Source: Bifidobacterium moukalabense DSM 27321
Lineage (GTDB): Bacteria > Actinomycetota > Actinomycetes > Actinomycetales > Bifidobacteriaceae
Direction: 5' to 3'
Assembly (NCBI RefSeq): GCF_000522505.1
Contig: NZ_AZMV01000004.1
Location: 1 to 64,000, forward strand
Length of the DNA: 64,000 nucleotides
The translations under genes were made by a program, and so were the position numbers. Under the pieces are notes generated by a model. It saw only the letters and a program-made list of their open reading frames with translations. It searched no databases and was not told the origin of the DNA. The first letter of the stretch is position 1. The number at the start of each line of letters is the position of its first letter. Below, in pieces: positions 45,695-52,509 of this stretch.

Positions 45695-47137
45695 ATGCGT
45701 AAAGCCAAGATCGTAGATACCATCGGTCCCGCTACCGAGTCTCTGGAAGGCATCACCAGCCTCGTCGAAGCCGGTATGGACGTCGCTCGTCTGAACCGCT
45801 CCCACGGCACTCCGGAAGATCATCTGAAGGTCTACAACAACCTTCGTGCCGCCGCCAAGGCCACCGGTCGCAACGTTGCTGCACTGGTCGATCTGCAGGG
45901 TCCGAAGATCCGCTGCGGTTGGTTCAAGAAGAACGCCGAGGGCGAGGACAAGGTCCAGCTGACCGAAGGCCAGGAATTCATCATCACCACCGACGACATC
46001 GAAGGCGACGAGCATATCACCTCCACCACCTTCAAGGGTCTGCCGGGCGATTGCCATGCCGGCGACCCGATTCTGATCGACGACGGCAAGGTCCGTCTCG
46101 AGGTCACCAAGGTCGAGGGCAACAACGTGCATACCAAGGTTGTCGTGGCCGGACCGGTTTCCAGCCATAAGGGCATCAACCTGCCGGGCGTCGCCGTGTC
46201 CCTGCCGGCCCTGACCGAGAAGGATGAGGCCGACCTGCGTTGGGCCATCAAGACCGGTGCCGACATCATTGCCATGTCCTTCGTTCGTTTCGCCACCGAC
46301 ATCGACCGCGCCCACGAGATCATGGATGAGGAAGGCCGCCGTATTCCGGTCGTTGCCAAGATCGAGAAGCCGCAGGCTCTCGAGAACCTCGAAGAGATCG
46401 TCAAGGCCTTCGACGGCATCATGGTCGCCCGTGGCGACATGGCCGTCGAGTGCCCGCTGGAAGAGGTTCCGCTGGCCACCAAGCGCTGCATCGAGCTCGC
46501 TCGTCAGTACGCCAAGCCGGTCATCGTGGCCACTGAGGTTCTCGGCTCCATGGTCAACTCCCCGGTTCCGACCCGCGCGGAGGCCTCCGACTGCGCCAAC
46601 GCTATTCTCGATGGCGCCGACGCCACCATGACCTCCAACGAGACCGCTGTCGGCAAGTACCCGGCGGTTACCGTGAACACCATGAGCCGTATCTCCGCCT
46701 TCGCCACCGAGCACGGTTTCGACCGTATTCCGGAGCTGAAGAACCTGGATATGTCCAGCACCGGCGCAGTGTCTTCCGCCGCCGTCGACCTGGCCGACAA
46801 GCTCAACGCCAAGGCCATCGTTGCCTACACCCAGACCGGTTCCACCGTGCATCGCGTGTCCCGCGAACGTCCGGCCACCCCGATCTATGGCATCACCAAC
46901 AATGAGCATACCTACCACTGGCTGGCCCTGTCTTGGGGCACCGAGTCCTTCCTGCTCGACGAGGATTACCATGACAAGTCCCGCAAGGACCTGATGATCT
47001 TCACCGACAAGATCCTCAAGGATGCCGGTAAGGTAGCCGACGGCGACAAGATCGTCGTGCTGAGCTCCGCCCAGGGCGAACATCAGCCGGGACGTACCGA
47101 TTCCATCTATGTCCACACCGTTGGCGCGTGCGACTGA
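45695..47137 (+). CDS. pyk: Pyruvate kinase
   Basis: A 480-residue enzyme converting phosphoenolpyruvate and ADP to pyruvate and ATP, the last step of the bifid shunt. Motifs: A-K-I-V-D-T-I-G-P-A-T, G-M-D-V-A-R-L-N-R-S-H-G, D-L-Q-G-P-K-I-R, the active-site I-E-K-P-Q-A-L-E-N and M-V-A-R-G-D-M-A-V-E. Highly biased codons. A LacI-type operator lies upstream and a strong terminator downstream. Confidence 0.96.
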   Translation: MRKAKIVDTIGPATESLEGITSLVEAGMDVARLNRSHGTPEDHLKVYNNLRAAAKATGRNVAALVDLQGPKIRCGWFKKNAEGEDKVQLTEGQEFIITTDDIEGDEHITSTTFKGLPGDCHAGDPILIDDGKVRLEVTKVEGNNVHTKVVVAGPVSSHKGINLPGVAVSLPALTEKDEADLRWAIKTGADIIAMSFVRFATDIDRAHEIMDEEGRRIPVVAKIEKPQALENLEEIVKAFDGIMVARGDMAVECPLEEVPLATKRCIELARQYAKPVIVATEVLGSMVNSPVPTRAEASDCANAILDGADATMTSNETAVGKYPAVTVNTMSRISAFATEHGFDRIPELKNLDMSSTGAVSSAAVDLADKLNAKAIVAYTQTGSTVHRVSRERPATPIYGITNNEHTYHWLALSWGTESFLLDEDYHDKSRKDLMIFTDKILKDAGKVADGDKIVVLSSAQGEHQPGRTDSIYVHTVGACD

Positions 47138-47167
47138 GTTGCGGAAACGGTCGACTGACTGATTGAC

Positions 47168-47214
47168 ATAAGAGGGGCTTCTTCCAAAGGAATCTTGGAA
47201 GAAGCCCCTCTTAT
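47168..47214. terminator. Bidirectional terminator after pyk
   Basis: A perfect 19-bp stem (47168-47186 with 47196-47214) and a 9-base loop between convergent pyk and the Nudix gene. Confidence 0.88.
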
Positions 47215-47267
47215 ATGTGCTGGGGATTTTCTGAAAAATCGCACGTGTGTAGTGCATTGACTGGAAG

Positions 47268-47876
47268 CTACTCGTTCAGTCCCTCGATCAGATTATCCGG
47301 TCCACAGTGCAGACGCAGAATAGCGATGATGGTTTTGGCGTCGACGATCGTGCCGTTGACCACCATGTCGTATGCCTCATCCAACGGGAAAAGACGCACC
47401 TCTGCACGGGGTGTTTCCGGACCGAGCTTGCTGCGGTCGGATGGCGACAGTCCTGTGGCCAGAAACAGCGCCGTATGCTGAGTGGAGAAGCTCGGCGTAT
47501 TGATGAAACGGGAGAACTGGGTGAATTTTTCCGCCTCGAAGCCGGCCTCCTCCCGTAGTTTGCGTGCGGCCACCTCCAGTGGGCGCTCATCGGGGGAGAG
47601 GGCGTGCCCCGCCGGAATCTCCAGTGTCCAACGATGGGTTGGGATACGGTATTGCTCCACCAGTGGAATCTGTCCGTCTTCGGTGACGGCAAGTACTCCA
47701 ACGGTGTCGCCGCCATTCTCTTGAACCAGATAACGTTCGAAATGGCCGACTTCGGACGAATTGAACGCGACATGATCCACATTGAAATAATGACTTGCGA
47801 CGATTTGCTTGCGAACCTCTTCCTTGACCGGAGCGGTACGCCAAGGATCGAAGCGACGATATGTCTCATTGCTCAT
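47268..47876 (-). CDS. Nudix hydrolase, ADP-ribose pyrophosphatase-like
   Basis: A 202-residue protein from ATG 47876 after AGGAGGGCAC. The Nudix box reads G-H-A-L-S-P-D-E then A-A-R-K-L-R-E-E-A-G-F; the loop after Gly is one residue longer than consensus and the usual R-E is R-K, so activity could be altered. The preceding E-I-P-A-G matches ADP-ribose pyrophosphatases. It is a single-gene unit between pyk and the tRNA. Confidence 0.82.
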   Translation of the reverse strand: MSNETYRRFDPWRTAPVKEEVRKQIVASHYFNVDHVAFNSSEVGHFERYLVQENGGDTVGVLAVTEDGQIPLVEQYRIPTHRWTLEIPAGHALSPDERPLEVAARKLREEAGFEAEKFTQFSRFINTPSFSTQHTALFLATGLSPSDRSKLGPETPRAEVRLFPLDEAYDMVVNGTIVDAKTIIAILRLHCGPDNLIEGLNE

Positions 47877-48068
47877 ATGTGCCCTCCTTACAGGGGATGT
47901 GCAATCACTTGCCATTGTAAGCCGAAAACGGCCGATAACGTAGCATTCGAAATACGTTCCATGAAGTGAACGATCGTATGGATCGTGACGAAAAAACACG
48001 CGACACCACCGAAGATTTTGTGAGATTGCGTTCATGTGTTACAGTCCCATAATTGTGTGCACGTGCAC

Positions 48069-48142
48069 GCCCCTGTATCCCAATTGGTAGAGGAAGCAGC
48101 CTCAAAATCTGCGCAGTGTGGGTTCGAGTCCCACCGGGGGCA
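48069..48142 (+). tRNA. tRNA with CAA anticodon (Leu-type) lacking a long variable arm
   Basis: A 74-base cloverleaf: acceptor GCCCCTG with CGGGGGC, D-stem TCC with GGA, anticodon stem GCAG with CTGC and loop CTCAAAA (anticodon CAA at 48103-48105 after U33), variable loop GCAGT, T-arm GTGGG-TTCGAGT-CCCAC, discriminator A. The 3' end is followed by CCG, so CCA is not fully encoded. Leu anticodons normally sit in class II tRNAs with a long variable arm; this one is class I. The tRNA forms the left boundary of the conjugative element. Confidence 0.85.
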
Positions 48143-48470
48143 CCGGCGCCGCGAACGGCCTCGGACGGGCGACACCCGCCGGGGCCGTCCCGTTTCCCTC
48201 GGTCTCGGACCTGACCAGATGGCGGGGTGTCCCGGTGTTTACAAGAATATCTTGCTGGTCTTGGTTCTTTTTCATGCCGAGCTCGCTCATGAATACATCA
48301 TTCATGAGTTCGTCGGGCGTAGTGTCCAGGAAATTTGCGGTATTGACTAAATCGGAAACAGACCAAGCACTTTTCCCTGCAAGTTTCACTGAGATTGTCG
48401 ATCTTTTCACACCGAGGTACTTCGCTAGGTCGGTCTGATTAAGTCCCTTTGCGGCCAACCGTATCTTCAC
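48102..48470 (-). CDS. XRE-family repressor overlapping the tRNA antisense
   Basis: A 122-residue protein. The HTH is clear: L-A-A-K-G-L-N-Q-T-D-L-A-K-Y-L-G-V-K-R-S-T-I-S-V-K-L. The C-terminal ~35 residues are Pro/Arg-rich and end P-V-G-L-E-P-T-L-R-R-F, which is the antisense translation of the tRNA T-arm and anticodon. The end of the protein is thus created by integration next to the tRNA. It is divergent from the 48637 gene across a 166-base region and probably forms a repressor/Cro-like switch of the element. Confidence 0.75.
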   Translation of the reverse strand: MKIRLAAKGLNQTDLAKYLGVKRSTISVKLAGKSAWSVSDLVNTANFLDTTPDELMNDVFMSELGMKKNQDQQDILVNTGTPRHLVRSETEGNGTAPAGVARPRPFAAPVPPVGLEPTLRRF

Positions 48471-48614
48471 ATTGAAAGATATTGCCTTTTCGACTTGGTT
48501 TGCATCTAGGCCAATTTTTTGGCATGACGTCAGAAGAGGTCATTTCTGTCCATTCCTCGCATGTGATTGTTCAGATACAACACGAGCTTATCTCATTGAC
48601 TTGCGTTTAATCAA

Positions 48615-48636
48615 ATTCAACACTATGGTGTTGAAT
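48615..48636. promoter_or_regulatory. Perfect palindromic operator before the small XRE gene
   Basis: ATTCAACAC and GTGTTGAAT form perfect 9-base arms around TATG, immediately upstream of the ATG at 48637. TTGACT at 48597-48602 could serve as -35 with the -10 inside the palindrome, so a bound repressor would block transcription directly. Confidence 0.75.
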
Positions 48637-48879
48637 ATGATTGAACAAACAGACGAAGAAGAAAACATAACCATGAAGGAATGGTTGAAACGGGAACGCA
48701 TCTCGTATCGATTCCTTGCGTCTGAGATGAATCAATCGCCCGGTGGTATATGCAGGAAGGTCAATGGTCAAGTTCCATGGAGTCTCGAGGATCTTGTCTG
48801 GCTTCGCGAGAATTACGGACTTTCCTATGACTTTGTGATTGATACCACGCCGCATCAGCTGCCGATGGAGGTGGTGTGA
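48637..48879 (+). CDS. Small XRE/Cro-like DNA-binding protein
   Basis: An 80-residue protein from ATG 48637, beginning M-I-E-Q-T-D-E-E. The HTH-like core is K-R-E-R-I-S-Y-R-F-L-A-S-E-M-N-Q-S-P-G-G, followed by W-S-L-E-D-L-V-W-L-R and a C-terminal D-T-T-P-H-Q-L-P, similar in layout to the divergent XRE protein (both have D-T-T-P before the end of the domain). A longer reading from 48472 overlaps the promoter and is rejected. Likely the Cro half of the switch. AT-richer than the element's later genes. Confidence 0.7.
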   Translation: MIEQTDEEENITMKEWLKRERISYRFLASEMNQSPGGICRKVNGQVPWSLEDLVWLRENYGLSYDFVIDTTPHQLPMEVV

Positions 48880-48923
48880 TGGCTTGATTTCTTTTCCGTT
48901 TGAACGATATGAAAAAGAAATGT

Positions 48924-48961
48924 CCGGTTCCGAACTGGACCCCGGAACCGGACGGTGCAAT
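48924..48961 (+). ncRNA. Conserved hairpin element, copy 1 (candidate structured RNA)
   Basis: TCCGGTTCC pairs with GGAACCGGA around an 11-base loop, then GGTGCAATCAATA. An upstream A/T-rich stem (ATTTCTTTTC with GAAAAAGAAAT, about 48888-48924) precedes it. The second copy keeps both the pairing and the downstream GGTGCAA-CAATA although stem bases changed, suggesting structure is selected. Not a known RNA family that I recognise. Confidence 0.45.
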
Positions 48962-49046
48962 CAATAACCCGAACGTCGTGCGCCTGAGTCTTTACCAGGA
49001 TTCCCGTCGCGCGCCGTCCAATCATTGTCTGGAGTAGTGATCACAC

Positions 49047-49262
49047 ATGAACGACTCTATCAAGCCCTCCCGTATGTCTTGCCCCGCACCATCCGAGTGT
49101 ATCCGGGATTTTCACGTCCGGGTTTGGACGCGGGGGAACAATTGTGAAGATTTGATGGCCGACGTCGCCCGCCAGGATGGCAGGGCCATCCGATACCTGC
49201 GCCGCGGATGGTGTCCGGCGACGATGATGGCGCATCCGTCGATGGAGGGGAGGCGGCCGTGA
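49047..49262 (+). CDS. Small ORF in cassette copy 1 (71 residues)
   Basis: Begins M-N-D-S-I-K-P-S-R-M-S-C-P and contains V-R-V-W-T-R-G. The N-terminus matches the small ORF of copy 2 (M-N-D-F-I-R-S-S-R-M-S-C). GGAG lies 13 bases before the ATG, which is far. Coding status is uncertain; the conservation could be at DNA or RNA level. Confidence 0.35.
   Translation: MNDSIKPSRMSCPAPSECIRDFHVRVWTRGNNCEDLMADVARQDGRAIRYLRRGWCPATMMAHPSMEGRRP
49116..49130. promoter_or_regulatory. GGTTTGGAC motif, site 1
   Basis: GTCCGGGTTTGGACG, one of five intergenic copies of a GGTTTGGAC core in the element; GTCC and GGAC make it partly palindromic. Confidence 0.4.
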
Positions 49263-49373
49263 ACCGGCCGCCGTCCGTGGAAGGAGGACCGAATGAACAT
49301 CACTGCTGGTGACGGGGCAGCCTTGTCGGCCGGGTCCGGCGCGGGCGGATCCTTCGATCCGGTGTCCGATGCA

Positions 49374-50159
49374 TCATGCGATGGTGTCGATCTTCGGGGC
49401 CTCTCCGGTGCCGTCAAGCCGGATAATGCTGTTGTGGTCTTCGGTGGATGCTTCGACGGCGGGGTGCGGACATTGACCGACGCGCAGGGCCGCGCCATGC
49501 GTTTTCGCGAGTACCTTGAACGCCCAGGCGGAGTATCCCTCGGTCTGTTCCCTGTGGAACGTGACGCCGCCGGTGACGGGCTTCCCGTCGCATGTGAACT
49601 GAAGCACCATGCTGACGTCCGTGTCGAGGACTGTATGGCCCGCTTTCTCGTTGAGGTGTCTCGCACCATCGTTGGTGGGGATGCTGAGCATGAGCAGCGC
49701 GTGGTGCTCACGCGCCCAGGCGTCGCAGTATCCCTTGATCTGGAGTCCGATGCCTTTGCCCCGGCATTCCCTTCTCACGGCGATGGCCTCGGTGACGCAT
49801 ACCCGCTCTCGGACCACCTGTGCGGCATTCTCCCAACCGTTGGCGGCGAATCCGGCTGCCTCCTCTATCGCTGGTCGGACGAAGGCACCGCCTATAAGGC
49901 GGCCCTCGGACCACAGCCCGATCAGGGTCGGCCTGAGCGTGCCGTCGTCCTCGACGAGGGGATCTGGGATCGAGCCGTTCCAGCGATGCTCGATTTCTTC
50001 GGACAGGAACGACCAGACCTCCTGTGCCTCCGCCTCGTCGCGCACGGGCCAGCCGACTGGTATGAGCGGATCTACACGCTGAACTCGTGCCGCACGGCGC
50101 AGCGGATTCTTGATTCCGTCTCCGATGCCGGGGGAGGTGGTGCGATGGTCTGATCCCAT
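49374..50159 (-). CDS. GNAT-family N-acetyltransferase
   Basis: A 261-residue protein on the opposite strand to its neighbours. The start at 50159 (M-G-S-D-H-R-T) has GGAGAAAGAG upstream. The acetyl-CoA motif is A-I-A-V-R-R-E-C-R-G-K-G-I-G-L-Q-I, preceded by L-I-G-G-A-F-V-R-P and followed by L-L-M-L-S-I-P-T-N-D-G-A-R-H-L-N-E-K-A-G-H. The acceptor is unknown. It is framed by the two copies of the duplicated cassette, so it looks like an inserted cargo gene. The overlapping plus-strand ORF (49293-50153) lacks any family motif. Confidence 0.72.
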   Translation of the reverse strand: MGSDHRTTSPGIGDGIKNPLRRAARVQRVDPLIPVGWPVRDEAEAQEVWSFLSEEIEHRWNGSIPDPLVEDDGTLRPTLIGLWSEGRLIGGAFVRPAIEEAAGFAANGWENAAQVVRERVCVTEAIAVRRECRGKGIGLQIKGYCDAWAREHHALLMLSIPTNDGARHLNEKAGHTVLDTDVSMVLQFTCDGKPVTGGVTFHREQTEGYSAWAFKVLAKTHGAALRVGQCPHPAVEASTEDHNSIIRLDGTGEAPKIDTIA

Positions 50160-50197
50160 TTGAAATTCTCTTTCTCCGCAACCGATAAAAGAAAATG

Positions 50198-50239
50198 CCC
50201 CGTTCCCGATGTCGGAGCGTCGGGGACGGGCGGTGCAAC
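50198..50239 (+). ncRNA. Conserved hairpin element, copy 2 (candidate structured RNA)
   Basis: GCCCCGTTCCCG pairs with CGGGGACGGGC around the loop and is followed by GGTGCAACCAATA. Compared with copy 1, arm bases differ on both sides while pairing is kept. Confidence 0.45.
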
Positions 50240-50325
50240 CAATATTCCGAGTGGCCGCGGGTCCCGTATCCTGCCGGATCCCGGTCCGTGGCCGCTCAAT
50301 GCATTGTCTGGAGTAGTGATCACGC

Positions 50326-50424
50326 ATGAACGACTTTATCAGGTCATCCCGTATGTCTTGCTCCGTGTCCAACGGTAGCCGTGATACGCGCATCCCGGTT
50401 TGGACATGGGGGGAGCGGGCGTGA
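50326..50424 (+). CDS. Small ORF in cassette copy 2 (32 residues)
   Basis: M-N-D-F-I-R-S-S-R-M-S-C-S-V ends P-V-W-T-W-G-E-R-A before TGA. It matches the N-terminal half of the 71-residue ORF of copy 1 and is shorter because of a different downstream frame. Coding status uncertain. Confidence 0.3.
   Translation: MNDFIRSSRMSCSVSNGSRDTRIPVWTWGERA
50393..50406. promoter_or_regulatory. GGTTTGGAC motif, site 2
   Basis: TCCCGGTTTGGACA in the small-ORF region of cassette copy 2. Confidence 0.35.
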
Positions 50425-50514
50425 GGATGCGGTGGGCGATGCCGCCCGCCGGGATGAGGCCGCCGCCCGTATGGCGGCGATGATGGCGCATCCGTCGATG
50501 GAAGGGAGGCGGCC

Positions 50515-50649
50515 GTGAATTGGCTGCTGATTGTGCTAGTCGCGTTTGATGGGCTGATGGTGTTCGCCCTGTGCAGGGCCGCCCGCATGGGTGACGACAT
50601 GGCCATGCAGGGCCATGAGGGGCGCCGGCGTGATGGGAGGGGAAGATGA
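50515..50649 (+). CDS. Small membrane protein (44 residues)
   Basis: GTG 50515 follows GGAGGCGGCC. The N-terminus is a single hydrophobic helix (W-L-L-I-V-L-V-A-F-D-G-L-M-V-F-A-L) and the rest is charged, ending R-R-D-G-R-G-R. It overlaps the next start by ATGA, so the two are coupled. Function unknown. Confidence 0.6.
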   Translation: MNWLLIVLVAFDGLMVFALCRAARMGDDMAMQGHEGRRRDGRGR

Positions 50650-51908
50650 GCAACATCGCATTATCCTGGGCGTACAGGTGCCATGTGGGCAACGCTCCCG
50701 CCAAGGCCGTGCTCGTCTATCTCGCGGACCGTGCCTCCGACGACGGCACCGCCGCGTTCCCGAAGATCGACACCATCGTCGCCGTCACCGAGTTCAGCGA
50801 ATCATCGGTGCGCAAGAGCCTGCGCCTGTTGCAGGAGCGTGGCTTCATCCGCAAGGGCGACCAACGCTACGCGCGCATCGGCACGAGGGGCAGGGACCGT
50901 CTGCCCCAATACTGCCAGATCGTGTGGGATCTGGCGGTGGAATCCGATCCCGCCACGCTGGTGTGGATCGAGGAGACCCACCGGTCGGAGCGTGATCCCT
51001 CCACCATGGGCGGGAAGGATCCCGCGGCCGGGATCGTGCCCCGTAATACGGAAACATGCGGACTCGTCGAGGAAAACGTTGGAAACAAGCCGGTTCCCAG
51101 CACTGTACCACGTACAGGGCTGGAAAAACAGGCACAATCGGCGGAAGCGTCCAGGAGGGAGCCGGTGCCGCACGTGGTGCATACCCAGCCCTGTACCAGG
51201 TACAGTGCCAGCCCTGTACCACGTACAGTGCTGCCTTATAAAGGATTAACCCAACAGGCTAACCCTCCGAGTTTCCCCTCTGCCCCTACGGGGCATCTCC
51301 CCGCAGGCGGGGCGACCGCCGGCACACACGAACCCACGACCGAAGCCGGACCGTCCGGAGGCGATGGGATCGCGGCGTCCGTGGGCCGGGTGCTGGACTC
51401 GCTCGCGGAACGCCGTTCGAGGCTCGGCCTGTCCACGCCGGAACCGACCAGGGCGGACCGCAACGCCCTGGACCGCCTGCATCGGCGGCTGGCCGCGGCC
51501 GGCGAGAAACGGCCCGCCGAGGCGATGATCGAGGCGATCGGCTTCGCCGCGGACGGCGACTGGTGGCCCAGGCGCGTCCGTACCGGCCGCCAGCTCGCCG
51601 CCCGCTGGGAGGAACTCATCGACGACATGACCCTCACGGCCGGACCCGCCGTGCCGGCGCATCCGCCGGAAGGGTCCGGCTCGTCGGCGGGACCGGGAAC
51701 GGGGCCGAGGGATGAATGCTCGGCGGCCGGATTCTCGGATTTCGTGCTGCGCAATCCGCAGCTGACCGGCGACGCCGACCTGCTCTGGCGACTGCAGGCC
51801 GCCTACTGGCGTAACGCCGGTCTCGGCCACGGCCGGGCGATCCAGGCCGTCACCGAGCTCGGACGGACCTGGACGGAGCGGCCGGAATCCCAGGGGGTGC
51901 GATCATGA
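50646..51908 (+). CDS. Rep-like winged-helix protein of the integrated element
   Basis: A 420-residue protein. Residues ~1-95 form a winged helix: A-K-A-V-L-V-Y-L-A-D-R-A-S-D-D-G-T-A-A-F-P-K and S-S-V-R-K-S-L-R-L-L-Q-E-R-G-F-I, the pattern of helix-turn-helix proteins found in replication and conjugation regions of actinobacterial plasmids and ICEs. The middle is Pro/Ala-rich and disordered. Helical segments follow. Three palindromic iterons lie within its coding sequence. It probably binds its own gene or an origin; initiator or regulator cannot be distinguished. Confidence 0.6.
   Translation: MSNIALSWAYRCHVGNAPAKAVLVYLADRASDDGTAAFPKIDTIVAVTEFSESSVRKSLRLLQERGFIRKGDQRYARIGTRGRDRLPQYCQIVWDLAVESDPATLVWIEETHRSERDPSTMGGKDPAAGIVPRNTETCGLVEENVGNKPVPSTVPRTGLEKQAQSAEASRREPVPHVVHTQPCTRYSASPVPRTVLPYKGLTQQANPPSFPSAPTGHLPAGGATAGTHEPTTEAGPSGGDGIAASVGRVLDSLAERRSRLGLSTPEPTRADRNALDRLHRRLAAAGEKRPAEAMIEAIGFAADGDWWPRRVRTGRQLAARWEELIDDMTLTAGPAVPAHPPEGSGSSAGPGTGPRDECSAAGFSDFVLRNPQLTGDADLLWRLQAAYWRNAGLGHGRAIQAVTELGRTWTERPESQGVRS
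51098..51233 (+). repeat. Three palindromic iterons inside the Rep-like gene
   Basis: CTGTAC-x(3,4)-GTACAG cores occur at 51098-51122 (inverted), 51186-51209 and 51209-51233, each flanked by AGCCC or GGGCT and AGTGC or GCACT. The last two abut with a 23-base step. They encode P-V-P-R-T-like peptide bits by chance; the conserved unit is the DNA. Confidence 0.75.
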
Positions 51909-52411
51909 CCGGCGTCGGCATCACCCCGCCCTGCGCCAGAATCGCCGATCGGGATCCCGGCATGGCCGACCGCATGTGGAACACCACGTGCGGGCCCGAC
52001 GGCGATGAGCTGATCGACCGCGACATGCGCCGCAAGGGCCGGGAACTGTGCGCCGCATGCCCCTTACGGCTCGACTGCATCAGCCGGGCCCTCGTCAACG
52101 GGTGGAAGGACGGGAGCGTGTACGGCGGCCTCGACTACACCGGCCGGTGGGCGTTGGCCAGGCTGATCGGCGCCGACCTCGGCATCGGCGTCAATGGCCT
52201 GCATCGGCTCGACCGGCAGCGGATCCATGACTGGCTGGCCGTCCATCCCGACTGGCCGCGCCGCATGAGGCTGGTCGGCGCGGGCTACTGGCGGCAGGCC
52301 AAACGCCGGCAGCGCTCACGCGTGGCCCGCCCCGACATCCCGCCGGTGCCGCCGGAACGCCGGCGCACGCAACCCATACCCACGGGCATGGTCCAGGGAG
52401 TCCTTTTCTGA
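51905..52411 (+). CDS. WhiB-like protein on the mobile element
   Basis: A 168-residue protein coupled to the Rep-like gene (4-base overlap). Four cysteines match a WhiB iron-sulfur site: N-T-T-C-G-P, L-C-A-A-C-P and L-D-C-I-S. They are followed by S-V-Y-G-G-L-D-Y in place of the G-V-W-G-G turn. The C-terminal ~90 residues are an extra basic helical region absent from chromosomal WhiBs. It could regulate element genes or compete with host WhiB proteins for sigma factor. Confidence 0.68.
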   Translation: MTGVGITPPCARIADRDPGMADRMWNTTCGPDGDELIDRDMRRKGRELCAACPLRLDCISRALVNGWKDGSVYGGLDYTGRWALARLIGADLGIGVNGLHRLDRQRIHDWLAVHPDWPRRMRLVGAGYWRQAKRRQRSRVARPDIPPVPPERRRTQPIPTGMVQGVLF

Positions 52412-52453
52412 CCGGCCCGCCACTGGCCCGGAAGGTAAAGGGCCACGGCATAT

Positions 52454-52499
52454 ACCGAAATACCGAAAAACCGGGATGCCGAATTACCGGGTGACCGAA
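52454..52499 (+). repeat. Six 8-bp iterons before parA (centromere-like)
   Basis: CCG trinucleotides occur exactly every 8 bases at 52455, 52463, 52471, 52479, 52487 and 52495, in units of the form RCCGRRNN (for example ACCGAAAA, ACCGGGAT, GCCGAATT). They end right at the parA ribosome site. Such arrays are typical binding sites for ribbon-helix-helix partition proteins. Confidence 0.85.
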
Positions 52500-52509
52500 A
52501 GGAATGCAC

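Larger units (their letters stand above)
48868..49262 (+). repeat. Duplicated hairpin cassette, copy 1
   Basis: Shares ordered blocks with 50130-50515: GGTGGTG-GATGG, a hairpin with the arms CCGGTTCC and GGAACCGG, GGTGCAATCAATA, TTGTCTGGAGTAGTGATCAC, a small ORF start ATGAACGAC, GGGTTTGGACG, and GATGGCGCATCCGTCGATGG followed by a GAGGCGGCCGTGAA end. Between blocks the sequence differs. This block covers the 49-base to 495-base stretch without a firm gene between 48879 and 49374. Confidence 0.75.
50130..50515 (+). repeat. Duplicated hairpin cassette, copy 2
   Basis: Repeats the ordered blocks of 48868-49262 listed there, but the hairpin arms are CCCCGTTCCCG and CGGGGACGGG and the middle differs. 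Its start overlaps the GNAT gene's start region. The pair therefore brackets the GNAT gene as imperfect direct repeats about 1.26 kb apart. Confidence 0.75.

Noticed and set aside
45665-47257. 530-residue minus-strand ORF
   Set aside because: Antisense of pyruvate kinase, again from codon bias.
49293-50153. 286-residue plus-strand ORF antisense to the GNAT gene
   Set aside because: It shows no family motif, while the minus frame has a clear acetyl-CoA binding motif.
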